A model generated the notes under the pieces. The model ran no database searches. It was not told the DNA's origin and saw nothing but the letters and a program-made list of their open reading frames with translations. The position numbers and the translations under genes were made by a program. Source: B4-G1 sp964393895 (GTDB lineage: Bacteria; Chloroflexota; Anaerolineae; B4-G1). Taken from it: 10,746 bases of DNA. Shown piece by piece: positions 1 through 7,886 of this stretch (positions are counted from its first letter, which is position 1; each line of letters begins with the position of its first letter). Location: the NCBI GenBank assembly GCA_964393895.1, contig CAYMWP010000149.1, forward strand, positions 1 through 10,746, in the 5' to 3' direction.

Positions 1-58
1 TCCAGGTCTCGCGGGATGAGGGAGCAAGGTTCGCGGTTTGTTCGAGGGCCATTTTCCC

Positions 59-1816
59 ATGTTGACCTATATCCGCGATTTCAATCACAAAGTCTGGAAC
101 CATTCCAGGGTCCAAACGGCAATCGCTATCCTGATCGGCGGGAGCCTCTTTTTGCTGTGCGGTTGCGCCAAACAGGGACTTGCCCCGCCAACACTGACAG
201 GCGCGCCGCTTCCCACAGAGGCCATTGCCCCAACCCCCGCAACGCCGCCCGCTCCCACTTCCACACCTTTGCCCACCCCGCCGCCGGCGACCGGGCTGGC
301 CGCCGATCTGGCGCTTCAGGCATCGGAGCCGGTTGAGATAGTGCCAGGCGAAACGACCATCTACACCCTGACCGTTCGCAATCACGGCCCGTCCACAGCC
401 ACCTCCATCCTGTTCACCGACACACTCCCCAACGGTCTGATCCCGGTCTGGGCCCAAGCTGCTGAACCTGTGTGCGGACGACAGGGGCGCAGTGTCAGTT
501 GCAACGTGGGCGATCTGTGGGCAGGCGACGCGGTCACCTTTACTCTGGACCTCGCCGCCGGCGGGAGCGCGGCCCCCGTTACCGTCACGCAACTGGCCGG
601 TGTGACCTGGGATCTGTCTGCGCCTAGTTGTACCATTCAAGATTCCACCCCGCCCCACGTCACGTGTCGCCTGAGCGACCTGCAACCCGGCGCCGACGCC
701 CATCTACGCATCGGCGTGGACGCGGAGGCCTGGATTACGTCGCTTCGCTTACAGACGCTCGTCCACACCGCCACCGTCACGGCGAACGAAAGCGACGCCA
801 ACCTCTCGAACAACCGCGCGACCTTTCCCCTGTCCCGATCACACACGGCTGTGACCGCCACCGCCGTTCCCACCATTCCTGCCACCACCGACCTGGTCGT
901 GCAAGCCGACGGGCCTTTGAGCGTCGTGGCGGGCTGGCCATTTACCTACACTTTTACCATCTCCAATCAGGGAACGCTGGACGCCACCGACGTGAGTTTC
1001 GAGAGCATTTTGCCGCTGGCCACAGATCTCGACGCTTGCACACCGGGCTTGCCTCTTTGCGAGCAGCAAGGCGAAACGTTCACCTGCCACTTGCGCGATC
1101 CAGATAGCGGCGAGAGCGTGACCTTTACCCTGGTCATAAGCGGGTATGCCGGGCAACCAATCAAAATGGAGTTGGATGCGCTGCTGCCGGGTTGGCCCAT
1201 CTGCACCGTGTTGCACGAGAGAACCTATCTCCACATCGTCCAGTGCGAATTGGGGATGTTGAAACCGGGCCAGGCAACCCACGTTCAATTGACCCTTGTC
1301 GCCAGGGGAGTACGGGAGCGAACTATTGTCAATACAGCTTCCACTAGCGCCAACGAGGCCGATCTGAACCCCTGGGACAATACGCACACCGCGACGATCA
1401 CCGTGCAAACCAGAGCCGACCTGGCGGTATGGTCGGCGCTCTCTGGGCCGGCGGTCGCGGGCGAGGCGTTGAGTTACACTCTGACCATCGCCAACGTCGG
1501 CCCATCGGACGCCGCCAGCGTGGCGCTCACCGACAAGTTGCCGACGGGCACGAGGCTGGTCTCGGCCATCTCCAGCCAGGGAGATGAGTGCCGGATGAAT
1601 ACCTCGACTGACACTGTCTCGTGTGGCCTGTCCCGTCTGAACGCTGGCGAGACGACCAGCGTAACCATCGTCGTTGCGGTGGACGAGTCGCTGGTCCCTT
1701 CACTGGCAGAGGAGATCGTTCACTCCGCCAGGGTCGAATCGGAGCAGGCCGACCCCAACCCCGACAACAACGAGTTGACGGAATCCATCCCGGTCAGTGC
1801 GGGAGTTAAAGATTAG
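59..1816 (+). CDS. DUF11-repeat surface lipoprotein
   Basis: This is a 585-residue predicted lipoprotein exposed outside the cytoplasmic membrane. ATG at 59 is preferred over an in-frame TTG at 38 because GAGGG (44-48) lies 10 bases upstream of it. The N-terminus has a hydrophobic segment (about residues 19-35) ending in the lipobox L33-C34-G35-C36, so Cys36 would be lipidated. A Pro/Thr/Ala-rich linker (about 41-80) follows, typical of a stalk. Three DUF11-like units start near residues 82, 277 and 453. Each opens with an [AT]DL strand and a 'Y-T-[LF]-T-[VI]-x-N' strand, and each ends in an Asp/Asn-rich motif (DANLSNN, DLNPWDN, DPNPDNN). Five cysteine pairs (C...[ST]C or QC, then L..L..G) recur and may form disulfides. 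DUF11 domains are Ig-like and usually extracellular; no enzymatic motif is visible. The gene is co-oriented with the transporter genes, so it could be an exporter partner or cargo, but that is inference. Confidence 0.86.
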   Translation: MLTYIRDFNHKVWNHSRVQTAIAILIGGSLFLLCGCAKQGLAPPTLTGAPLPTEAIAPTPATPPAPTSTPLPTPPPATGLAADLALQASEPVEIVPGETTIYTLTVRNHGPSTATSILFTDTLPNGLIPVWAQAAEPVCGRQGRSVSCNVGDLWAGDAVTFTLDLAAGGSAAPVTVTQLAGVTWDLSAPSCTIQDSTPPHVTCRLSDLQPGADAHLRIGVDAEAWITSLRLQTLVHTATVTANESDANLSNNRATFPLSRSHTAVTATAVPTIPATTDLVVQADGPLSVVAGWPFTYTFTISNQGTLDATDVSFESILPLATDLDACTPGLPLCEQQGETFTCHLRDPDSGESVTFTLVISGYAGQPIKMELDALLPGWPICTVLHERTYLHIVQCELGMLKPGQATHVQLTLVARGVRERTIVNTASTSANEADLNPWDNTHTATITVQTRADLAVWSALSGPAVAGEALSYTLTIANVGPSDAASVALTDKLPTGTRLVSAISSQGDECRMNTSTDTVSCGLSRLNAGETTSVTIVVAVDESLVPSLAEEIVHSARVESEQADPNPDNNELTESIPVSAGVKD

Positions 1817-1826
1817 CAGGAAAATT

Positions 1827-1888
1827 CACCGCCAAGACGCCAAGAACGCGAAGGAATAAACAAGGAAAGCCTTTGCGCCTTCGCGGTT
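1827..1888. repeat. Dispersed palindromic repeat, family A, copy 1
   Basis: The only notable content of the 106-bp spacer between the lipoprotein and first permease genes is an imperfect inverted repeat. The left arm (1828-1844, ACCGCCAAGACGCCAAG) matches the reverse complement of the right arm (1871-1887) at 14 of 17 positions. The left-arm motif CCGCCAAGACGC recurs at 5420-5431, so this is a dispersed family rather than a gene-specific site. No T-tract follows, so a classical intrinsic terminator is not supported. A stem could still form in the RNA and affect relative expression of the flanking genes. Confidence 0.7.
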
Positions 1889-1922
1889 CAAAGAATCCTT
1901 TTGGTTCTGCCTTGTCCAAGTT

Positions 1923-4900
1923 ATGACTTTTCTACCCTTCATTCTGCGGCGCGCCAGGCACCACTGGCAAATACTGCTCACCCTGAGTCTGGGAGTGATC
2001 CTGACGACGGCGCTGCTGTCCAGCGGCCCACTGTTGGTGGACGCAGTCATTGAGATGGGGCTCTATCTCACGCTCCAGAGTTCCGATGTGGAAGCTGGGA
2101 ATCTGCGGCTCGCCACGCAGGCCCCTGTAGACCGGGCCGGCTTCCAGACCCTGGATGACGAAATAGAAGCCCAACTCCTGGCCGCGTTGGGCGACCACCT
2201 GGCCCGCGTGGTGCAGACGGCGGGATCGGAATGGATGTTCTCCTGGGCGGATGGGCAACCGGCGACCGAGCAGCGGGTCAACCTGTGCTTCTACGAGGGC
2301 ATACAGGAGCACGTCGAGTACGTGGCGGGCGGCTGGCCCCAGGAACCGAGCGGTAATCCCAACGTCATCCGCGCTGTCATCAGCGACGGCATGGCCCGCT
2401 CCTTCGTCCTGCGCGTGGGAGATCGCTTGCCCTTGAGCCTGAGGCAAAACAGCGCCGCGCCTGACGTCTGGATCGAGGTGGCGGGGATCGTGCGGCCTCA
2501 GAATCCCCGCGATCCCTACTGGTTTGGAGAGTTCAGCCCTCTCACTTCTCAGTCCACCCAGCGCGGGTCGGCCCAGCACAGCGCGATTGTACCTGAGGAC
2601 GCTTTCTTCCCCGCCATCGGCTCGCTGTTCCCCGGAGACGGGCCTGTCCCGAGCGCAGCCGAGGGAGTTGATCTGGCCTGGCACGTACTACTGAGACACA
2701 ATAGTTTCTCTGTCGCCGACATCGAGCCATTCCAGGCCCGACTCGCCGGGCTGAGCGACCAACTGGGCACCTTCCAGCCCCCCGTGACGCTGGACACGGG
2801 CGTGCCCCAGATCCTGGCGAGTTTCCAAGAGCAGCTCGAGACGATCCGCGTCCCCCTCTACATCCTCATCGCCGAAGTGATGCTGCTGGCGCTGTATTAC
2901 GTGACCATGGTCGCGGCGCTCTCAATGCGTCAGGTGGAGCGAGAGTTTGCTATCTTGCGTAGCCGGGGAGTATCGGGGTGGCAAATCGTCAGAATCCAGC
3001 TCGTGGAGACGCTGATCGTCCTGGCGGTGGCTTTTTTGAGCGGCCCATGGCTGGGAGCGGGGTTGGTCAGGGGCCTCTCCTGGGCGGGGCCGCTGGCCGA
3101 CGTGGGACAGGCCGATTGGGGTTGGAGCCTGAGCCAAAGCGGTTGGTGGGCCGCTGGCGTGGGTACACTGGCCTGCCTGGCGGGATTGTTGTTTCCCCTC
3201 GGCCCGGCGCTGCAACGCAGCATCGTCACCCACCAGCAGACGGTGACGCGCTCCACCAGCCCGCCGTGGTGGCAACGCATGTATCTGGACGTGTTCGTCC
3301 TGGTGGGAGGACTGGTTCTGTTGTGGCGGCTGCGGCTGTACGGAGAAATGACCACCGGCGGGCCGGGCGGCGCCCGGCTGGATTGGCTGTTGTTGCTCTC
3401 GCCGGTGGCTTTCCTGCTGGGCGGGGCCACCATCTTGCTGCGGGTGTTCCCGTTGGTTCTGCGGGCGTTGGCCTCTCTCGCCGCCCGCAGACCAGGCCTG
3501 GCGGGCGCGCTGGCCTTGTGGCAGGCATCGCGCAACCCCACCCACGTGACCCGCCTGGTCCTATTGCTCACGCTGGCGATCGCCCTGGGTAATCTCTCCA
3601 CCGGCTTGAACACCACACTGGATCAAAGTGAGTACGATCGGGCGACCTATCTGGCCGGCAACGACTTGCGGCTGACCTCTGACGGATGTCAGTCATCCGC
3701 GTGCGCCATCCCACTGATTGATTTGGAGTCGGCGCCGGGCGTGTTGCAACTTTCTGGCGCGTGGCGCGGCCAGGGCACGGTGGCGGTCGAGTCCACCCAG
3801 GCGCACCCCAGTTTCGAGGTGCTGGCCATCGAGCCAGATTCGTTCGCCGGGGTCACCACCTACCGCGACGACTTTGCGGATCTTGACCCAGACAAGCTGG
3901 CGAGCCTTCTGGCGATCCAGGAAGGAGAGCATCCCGCACTGTTGCTGCTCCCTGGTCAACCAGACAGGTTTGGGCTGTGGGTGTGGGGGATGGTCGAGGA
4001 CAAAGCGGGGCTGAACTCGTATCAGAGGTGGATAGATGGCGACAGCGACGCAGAGCGGGTGGGCGTGGTGGTCAAGCTGCAAACGGCTCAAGGGGAGCTG
4101 TTCACCGCACGGCTGCAAAGGTCGGAGACCATCGAGACGGACTATTTTGCCCTGCATACGAGCGTCGGCGGGCGCGACCTCGGGTTGCGCGTGCGCATCA
4201 GGCCGGATAACCAGGGCTGGCACTATTTCGAAGGCCCCTTGCCAGAACTGCCCGCCTCTGGCTATCCGTTGAGCCTGCATTCGCTGTGGTTTCAAAACCA
4301 GGCCACCAGGCTGGGCGAGCCAATCGCCAAGCACATGGCCCTGGTCTTGGACGACCTGACGGTGGTTGACGCGCAGACCCAGGAAGCACGGGTGGTCGAG
4401 GACTTTGAGGCCCTCACCCGCACCCTGTTCCTGAACACTATGGAGGGCGACAGTATCTACTTTGGCCTTTTTACCGTTCCGACAAACCTGACGTCCCATG
4501 CCGGGCGCTGGGGGCAGGCGGTGGGGATGACTTTTACCAGCCCTGGGCAGACGTATCCGCTCCGCTTGCGGCAGGTGTGGACCGCCGAACCCCTGCCGGC
4601 GCTCGCCAGCCCGGCCTTTATGGAGGCCACCGCACTAAAAGTCGGCGACGTGGCCCGGGCCGAGGTCAATGGCCAACGTCAGGCTGGCGGCCAAACTGAC
4701 GCTGGCTTGGCCGAAGTGGATTTTCGCATCGTCGGCGCGGTGCGTTATTTCCCCACCATGTACGAGCAACTGGATGCGGGGTTCCTGATCACCTCGCGCG
4801 ACCTGTTGCTGGCGCTGTTCAACGAAACGTCGCAACTCTCCACCAATCCCAACGAGGTGCTGATCGAGACCGACGGCAACGCCTCGGCTGACAGCCTGTC

Positions 4901-5405
4901 CTCGATGGTGCCCATGCTCTCTCAGAGTTGGGAGGCGGAGAGCGTGCGCCAGGCCCTCAAGGCCAATCCGTTGGCGCTGGGGCTGCGCGGCGTGACGTTC
5001 TTTGGCTCCGCCCTGACGACGTTGCTGAGCCTGGTGGGATTCGCCACCCATTTCTATTTGAGTGTCCGCCAGCGGGAGACGCTCTACGGGGTGATGCGGG
5101 CGCTGGGGCTTTCTTCGCGCCAGTTGTACGGCTCGCTGGTGTTGGAGCAGGCGGTTCTCATCCTGGTGGGGCTGGCGCTGGGCACCGGCCTGGGAGTGTT
5201 GCTCAACCAGATCACTTTGCCACGCTTGCCCGTTTCACTGGCAGACCGGCCGCCCATTCCACCCTTTGTCCCACGCGCGGATTGGCTGGCCGTCGGATCG
5301 CTCTATCTTTTCCTGAGCGCGGCTTTCCTGGTCATACTGGGCATTGTCACCGCGCTGCTGTGGCGCGCGCGCATCCATCGCATTCTGCGGATCGGGCAGG
5401 AATGA
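1923..5405 (+). CDS. FtsX/MacB-family ABC transporter permease, two ectodomains
   Basis: This is a 1160-residue membrane protein with the duplicated FtsX-permease plan. TM1 is at about residues 15-37, followed by a MacB-PCD-like ectodomain (about 40-308). A three-helix FtsX core follows (about 311-334, 358-382, 408-428), then two more helices (about 454-470, 487-512) and TM7 (about 544-560). A second, much larger ectodomain spans about 562-1022, and the C-terminal FtsX core has TMs near 1024-1046, 1072-1096 and 1120-1145. Both cores carry the cytoplasmic coupling segment that docks on the ATPase: R335-Q-V-E-R-E-F-A-I-L-R-S-R-G and R1049-Q-R-E-T-L-Y-G-V-M-R-A-L-G. The protein ends in LRIGQE, resembling the LQIGDE end of the second permease. 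Type VII ABC systems transmit ATPase motion to periplasmic or extracellular domains rather than moving substrate through the membrane. The ATG start has no clear Shine-Dalgarno, but the N-terminal charged-then-hydrophobic pattern supports it. The substrate is unknown. Confidence 0.93.
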   Translation: MTFLPFILRRARHHWQILLTLSLGVILTTALLSSGPLLVDAVIEMGLYLTLQSSDVEAGNLRLATQAPVDRAGFQTLDDEIEAQLLAALGDHLARVVQTAGSEWMFSWADGQPATEQRVNLCFYEGIQEHVEYVAGGWPQEPSGNPNVIRAVISDGMARSFVLRVGDRLPLSLRQNSAAPDVWIEVAGIVRPQNPRDPYWFGEFSPLTSQSTQRGSAQHSAIVPEDAFFPAIGSLFPGDGPVPSAAEGVDLAWHVLLRHNSFSVADIEPFQARLAGLSDQLGTFQPPVTLDTGVPQILASFQEQLETIRVPLYILIAEVMLLALYYVTMVAALSMRQVEREFAILRSRGVSGWQIVRIQLVETLIVLAVAFLSGPWLGAGLVRGLSWAGPLADVGQADWGWSLSQSGWWAAGVGTLACLAGLLFPLGPALQRSIVTHQQTVTRSTSPPWWQRMYLDVFVLVGGLVLLWRLRLYGEMTTGGPGGARLDWLLLLSPVAFLLGGATILLRVFPLVLRALASLAARRPGLAGALALWQASRNPTHVTRLVLLLTLAIALGNLSTGLNTTLDQSEYDRATYLAGNDLRLTSDGCQSSACAIPLIDLESAPGVLQLSGAWRGQGTVAVESTQAHPSFEVLAIEPDSFAGVTTYRDDFADLDPDKLASLLAIQEGEHPALLLLPGQPDRFGLWVWGMVEDKAGLNSYQRWIDGDSDAERVGVVVKLQTAQGELFTARLQRSETIETDYFALHTSVGGRDLGLRVRIRPDNQGWHYFEGPLPELPASGYPLSLHSLWFQNQATRLGEPIAKHMALVLDDLTVVDAQTQEARVVEDFEALTRTLFLNTMEGDSIYFGLFTVPTNLTSHAGRWGQAVGMTFTSPGQTYPLRLRQVWTAEPLPALASPAFMEATALKVGDVARAEVNGQRQAGGQTDAGLAEVDFRIVGAVRYFPTMYEQLDAGFLITSRDLLLALFNETSQLSTNPNEVLIETDGNASADSLSSMVPMLSQSWEAESVRQALKANPLALGLRGVTFFGSALTTLLSLVGFATHFYLSVRQRETLYGVMRALGLSSRQLYGSLVLEQAVLILVGLALGTGLGVLLNQITLPRLPVSLADRPPIPPFVPRADWLAVGSLYLFLSAAFLVILGIVTALLWRARIHRILRIGQE

Positions 5406-5417
5406 AGACTCGGATTG

Positions 5418-5477
5418 AACCGCCAAGACGCGAAGGACGCAAAGAAAGAGCAAAAACTTGCGTTCTTTGTGCCTTTC
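5418..5477. repeat. Dispersed palindromic repeat, family A, copy 2
   Basis: This begins 13 bases after the stop codon of the first permease. The left part (AACCGCCAAGACGCGAAG, 5418-5435) shares its core with the copy at 1827. An inner stem can form between AAGGACGCAAAGAA (5434-5447) and TTCTTTGTGCCTT (5463-5475), with one bulged base and an A-rich loop. The position just after a stop codon would suit mRNA 3'-end protection or weak termination, but there is no downstream U-run. Confidence 0.68.
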
Positions 5478-5522
5478 ACACACGGGGTCACCAACACTCC
5501 ACGGGGAGACTAGCCGTTTTTC

Positions 5523-5550
5523 ATCGGCGTTAATCTGTGTTCATCGGCGG
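5523..5550. repeat. Dispersed repeat, family B, solo arm
   Basis: This 28-base stretch is the reverse complement of the left arm at 9597-9624 with 24 of 28 positions matching by eye (core ATCGGCG...TTCATCGGCGG). No opposing arm is visible here, so it looks like a half-element, in contrast to the full palindrome inside the 9549-9691 element. Confidence 0.65.
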
Positions 5551-5552
5551 TT

Positions 5553-5614
5553 GGCTGGGGCAGAAGGTGATTCAGTACCGGCTCTTCCAGGCCGATGCGG
5601 CTCAAAGTAGGCAG
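5553..5614. repeat. Direct repeat unit 1 upstream of second permease
   Basis: This 62-base unit recurs at 5694-5750. The first 24 bases are identical in both copies (starting GGCTGGGGCAGAAGG) and the last 11 are identical (AAAGTAGGCAG). The middle diverges and is 5 bases longer here. Unit 1 is followed by GAGTGATG, whereas unit 2 is followed directly by the permease ATG. This suggests a duplication of the region immediately upstream of the gene. Confidence 0.8.
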
Positions 5615-5672
5615 GAGTGATGACAGGAAGCAAGAAGCCAGCTAACCACAGAGAAATTCTTGATGGTCAGCC

Positions 5673-5696
5673 GCCCCGCCGTAAAACAGGCGGGGC
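5673..5696. other. Perfect 8-bp GC hairpin between direct repeats
   Basis: GCCCCGCC (5673-5680) and GGCGGGGC (5689-5696) are perfectly complementary around an 8-base loop, GTAAAACA. The right arm runs 3 bases into the second direct-repeat unit. No T-tract follows on either strand, so the hairpin is a structural or recombinational element, or an mRNA 5'-leader stem, rather than an obvious rho-independent terminator. Confidence 0.7.
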
Positions 5697-5750
5697 TGGG
5701 GCAGAAGGTGATTCAGTGCCGGTTCTTTCAGGCAGGTGCAAAGTAGGCAG
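5694..5750. repeat. Direct repeat unit 2, abutting permease start codon
   Basis: This is the second copy of the unit at 5553-5614, 57 bases long. Its last base directly precedes the ATG at 5751, so the translation-initiation region of the downstream permease lies wholly inside the repeat. A GTG in the same frame at 5736 is also inside it. No strong Shine-Dalgarno is visible; TAGGCAG (5744-5750) is too close to the ATG to serve well. Confidence 0.8.
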
Positions 5751-7886
5751 ATGATTGATCTCACCTTACGCCACTTGACCCGCCATTACCGCTTGAACGC
5801 GGCCGTGCTGCTATGCCTGACGTTGGCCTCGGCGCTCCTGGCCGGCTTTTCCGGCTACACGGCAACCATCACGGCGCGGGAGTTGAGACAGAGCCTGGAC
5901 GAGGCCAGTCCTGCCGAGCGCAGCCTCCTCATCACCGGGACCCGTTACACCTTTGACCAAGAGCTGTACCAGCCGCTGCAAGAGAGCCTTGGGCCAGTCC
6001 TAAGGGAACGGTTGGTGATGCGCCACGCGATGTCACTGGCCGACCCGCAGCCCGAGGTCGAAGGGAAACGGAGCGTCGCGCTCCTGGACGTCTATTCGTT
6101 CAGCGGGCTGGCCGAGCACGTGCGCCTGGTCGAGGGCCGACTGCCCACCCAGGTCCGCCTGCGCGAGGCTGACGAATACTGGCGCCCGCCGCCGATAGAG
6201 GCGGTCATAGGCGCGCGCGCGGCCGAGCAATCGGGTTACACCGTCGGCGACCGTTTGACGGGCAGTAAGGAATACCATCGCCTGGACGTCGTGGGCATCG
6301 TCGAGCCGCTCGACCCCTACGACGACGTGTGGGGCCAGGATGTGAGCGGTTTCGAGGTCGGCGACCCCGCCGCGGACGCAATCGCGCTGCCGCTGATCAT
6401 TGCGCCCGCGTCAATGCAGAGCAATTATCCCGAAGCGCCGATCTTTTGGCACGAGGTATCCTGGCGCATCACGTTGAACCACCACCTCATCAGCGTGGAC
6501 CAGGCTGCGACGCTCCACTCGGCCCTGATCAACTTTCAGACGCAATCCGCAACCAGGCGCGCCGCGACCAGCACCGGCCTGGTGCGAATCCTGGCCGATT
6601 ATCTGGCGCGGCTATCGCGCGTGCGGATGACGTTCTTCTTGCTCACCGCTCAGACGCTCTTCTTTGTGTTGTACACGCTGACGACGTTCACTTCCTTCAT
6701 GGTTGATCGCTCACGGGTCGAGTTGGCGACGTTATCCGCGCGAGGCGCCAGCGCCTGGCAGATCACGCGGCTCTTTGGGCTGGAGAACCTGATCCTGGCG
6801 CTGCCAGCGGGGCTGCTCCTGGGACCAGGGCTGGCGCAGGGCGCAATGTGGCTGTGGAGCCAGGGCGGCGGCAAGGCAGTAGCGGGCGCGTTGCCCCGTG
6901 AGGCGTGGCTGCTTTCTGGAGTGGTCGCTGGCCTGGGCTGGCTGGCGCTGGTTCTGCCCATCTTTTTGGCGGTGCGGCGCAACGGGCGCGGATGGCAGCG
7001 AACGCGCGCCCGCCCCCCGCAGCTTTCGGCGGTGCAGGAGCGCTACCTGGACCTGTACCTGTTGGTCTTTGGCGGGCTGCTGTATTGGCAACTGAACCAG
7101 TCCGGCTCTTTCGTGTTACGCGCAGTTGCGGGCCGCCGCCTGGGGAACACCCAGTTGGCGGACCCATTGCTGCTGCTGGGGCCTTTGCTGTTGCTGATAG
7201 CTATGGCGATGGTTTTCTTGAGGATAGTGCCCTTCCTGCTGCGGCTGGCGGCCCGACTTTTCCAACCGCTGCGGGGACTGACGCTCCCGCTGGGCCTGTT
7301 CCGCCTGGCCCGCGACCCATTGCAACCCAGCCGCGTGGTGCTGCTGGTCAGTCTGACGGCCGGCCTGGTGCTGTTCACCTGCGCCTTTGGGGATTCGCTG
7401 GCTCACGGCCAGGAGGCGCTGCAGACCGACGCGCTGGCGCAGGGGGTCGGCGCCGCCCTGCAACTGAACGCGCTGACGGTGGGTCTGTTCAGTGTGAGCG
7501 CGTTCTTTCTGGTTCACCTGATTGAGGCGCAGGGACGCAGGCGTTCCCAGGGGGGGGCGTGCGAGTTCGCTCTCTGGCGCGCTCTGGGGCTGGGGGTGCG
7601 CCAGTGGTTGGCCCTGTTGGTCACAGAAAGCGTGGTGGCGCTGCTGCTGGGGCTGCTGGCAGGCGCTATCTTTGGTTGGGGACTGGCCTACATCATGATC
7701 CCTTATCTGGCGCAACCGCTGGCCGAGTCGCTGGGCGTGACCATCGAGCGGATCGTGTTTGATTGGCCCGCCGTCGCCCGGCTGTACCTCCTTTTGGTTG
7801 GGGTCTACGGATCGGCGCTGGCGCTCCTGGTGTTGATCCTGACACGCACGGGCGCGTACCAGGCGCTACAAATCGGAGACGAATGA
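5751..7886 (+). CDS. FtsX/MacB-family ABC transporter permease, one ectodomain
   Basis: This 711-residue permease is a partner for the ATPase encoded immediately downstream. TM1 is at about residues 16-36, followed by a MacB-PCD-like ectodomain (about 38-288) and a first FtsX core with TMs near 292-316, 340-362 and 385-407. The coupling segment is R320-S-R-V-E-L-A-T-L-S-A-R-G. Two extra helices (about 432-448, 470-495) and TM7 (about 526-546) follow. The second ectodomain seen in the 1160-residue permease is absent: only about 27 residues separate TM7 from TM8 (574-592). The last core has TMs near 615-645 and 675-697, with coupling residues E605-F-A-L-W-R-A-L-G. The ATG at 5751 is chosen because it starts a typical FtsX N-terminus; an in-frame GTG at 5736 is the alternative. 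The stop overlaps the ATPase start as ATGA. A run of eight G at 7550-7557 lies in the second coupling loop. Substrate unknown. Confidence 0.92.
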   Translation: MIDLTLRHLTRHYRLNAAVLLCLTLASALLAGFSGYTATITARELRQSLDEASPAERSLLITGTRYTFDQELYQPLQESLGPVLRERLVMRHAMSLADPQPEVEGKRSVALLDVYSFSGLAEHVRLVEGRLPTQVRLREADEYWRPPPIEAVIGARAAEQSGYTVGDRLTGSKEYHRLDVVGIVEPLDPYDDVWGQDVSGFEVGDPAADAIALPLIIAPASMQSNYPEAPIFWHEVSWRITLNHHLISVDQAATLHSALINFQTQSATRRAATSTGLVRILADYLARLSRVRMTFFLLTAQTLFFVLYTLTTFTSFMVDRSRVELATLSARGASAWQITRLFGLENLILALPAGLLLGPGLAQGAMWLWSQGGGKAVAGALPREAWLLSGVVAGLGWLALVLPIFLAVRRNGRGWQRTRARPPQLSAVQERYLDLYLLVFGGLLYWQLNQSGSFVLRAVAGRRLGNTQLADPLLLLGPLLLLIAMAMVFLRIVPFLLRLAARLFQPLRGLTLPLGLFRLARDPLQPSRVVLLVSLTAGLVLFTCAFGDSLAHGQEALQTDALAQGVGAALQLNALTVGLFSVSAFFLVHLIEAQGRRRSQGGACEFALWRALGLGVRQWLALLVTESVVALLLGLLAGAIFGWGLAYIMIPYLAQPLAESLGVTIERIVFDWPAVARLYLLLVGVYGSALALLVLILTRTGAYQALQIGDE

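Noticed and set aside
38..58. TTG start extending the lipoprotein by seven residues
   Set aside because: The ATG at 59 has GAGGG 10 bases upstream and gives a normal-length lipoprotein signal; the TTG lies upstream of that ribosome-binding site.
2922..3616. Long - strand frames opposite the first permease
   Set aside because: These are antisense shadows of high-GC coding sequence, with Gln/Arg/Pro-rich low-complexity translations and no domain pattern.
5418..5477. Family A palindromes as rho-independent terminators
   Set aside because: The stems are imperfect and no T-tract follows on either strand, so only a structural or repeat role is supported.
4928..5533. 201-codon + strand frame overlapping the end of the first permease
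   Set aside because: It is a shadow of the permease in another frame: rich in Arg, Gly, Ala and Pro, and running into the family A repeat. The permease frame has clear TM and FtsX motifs.
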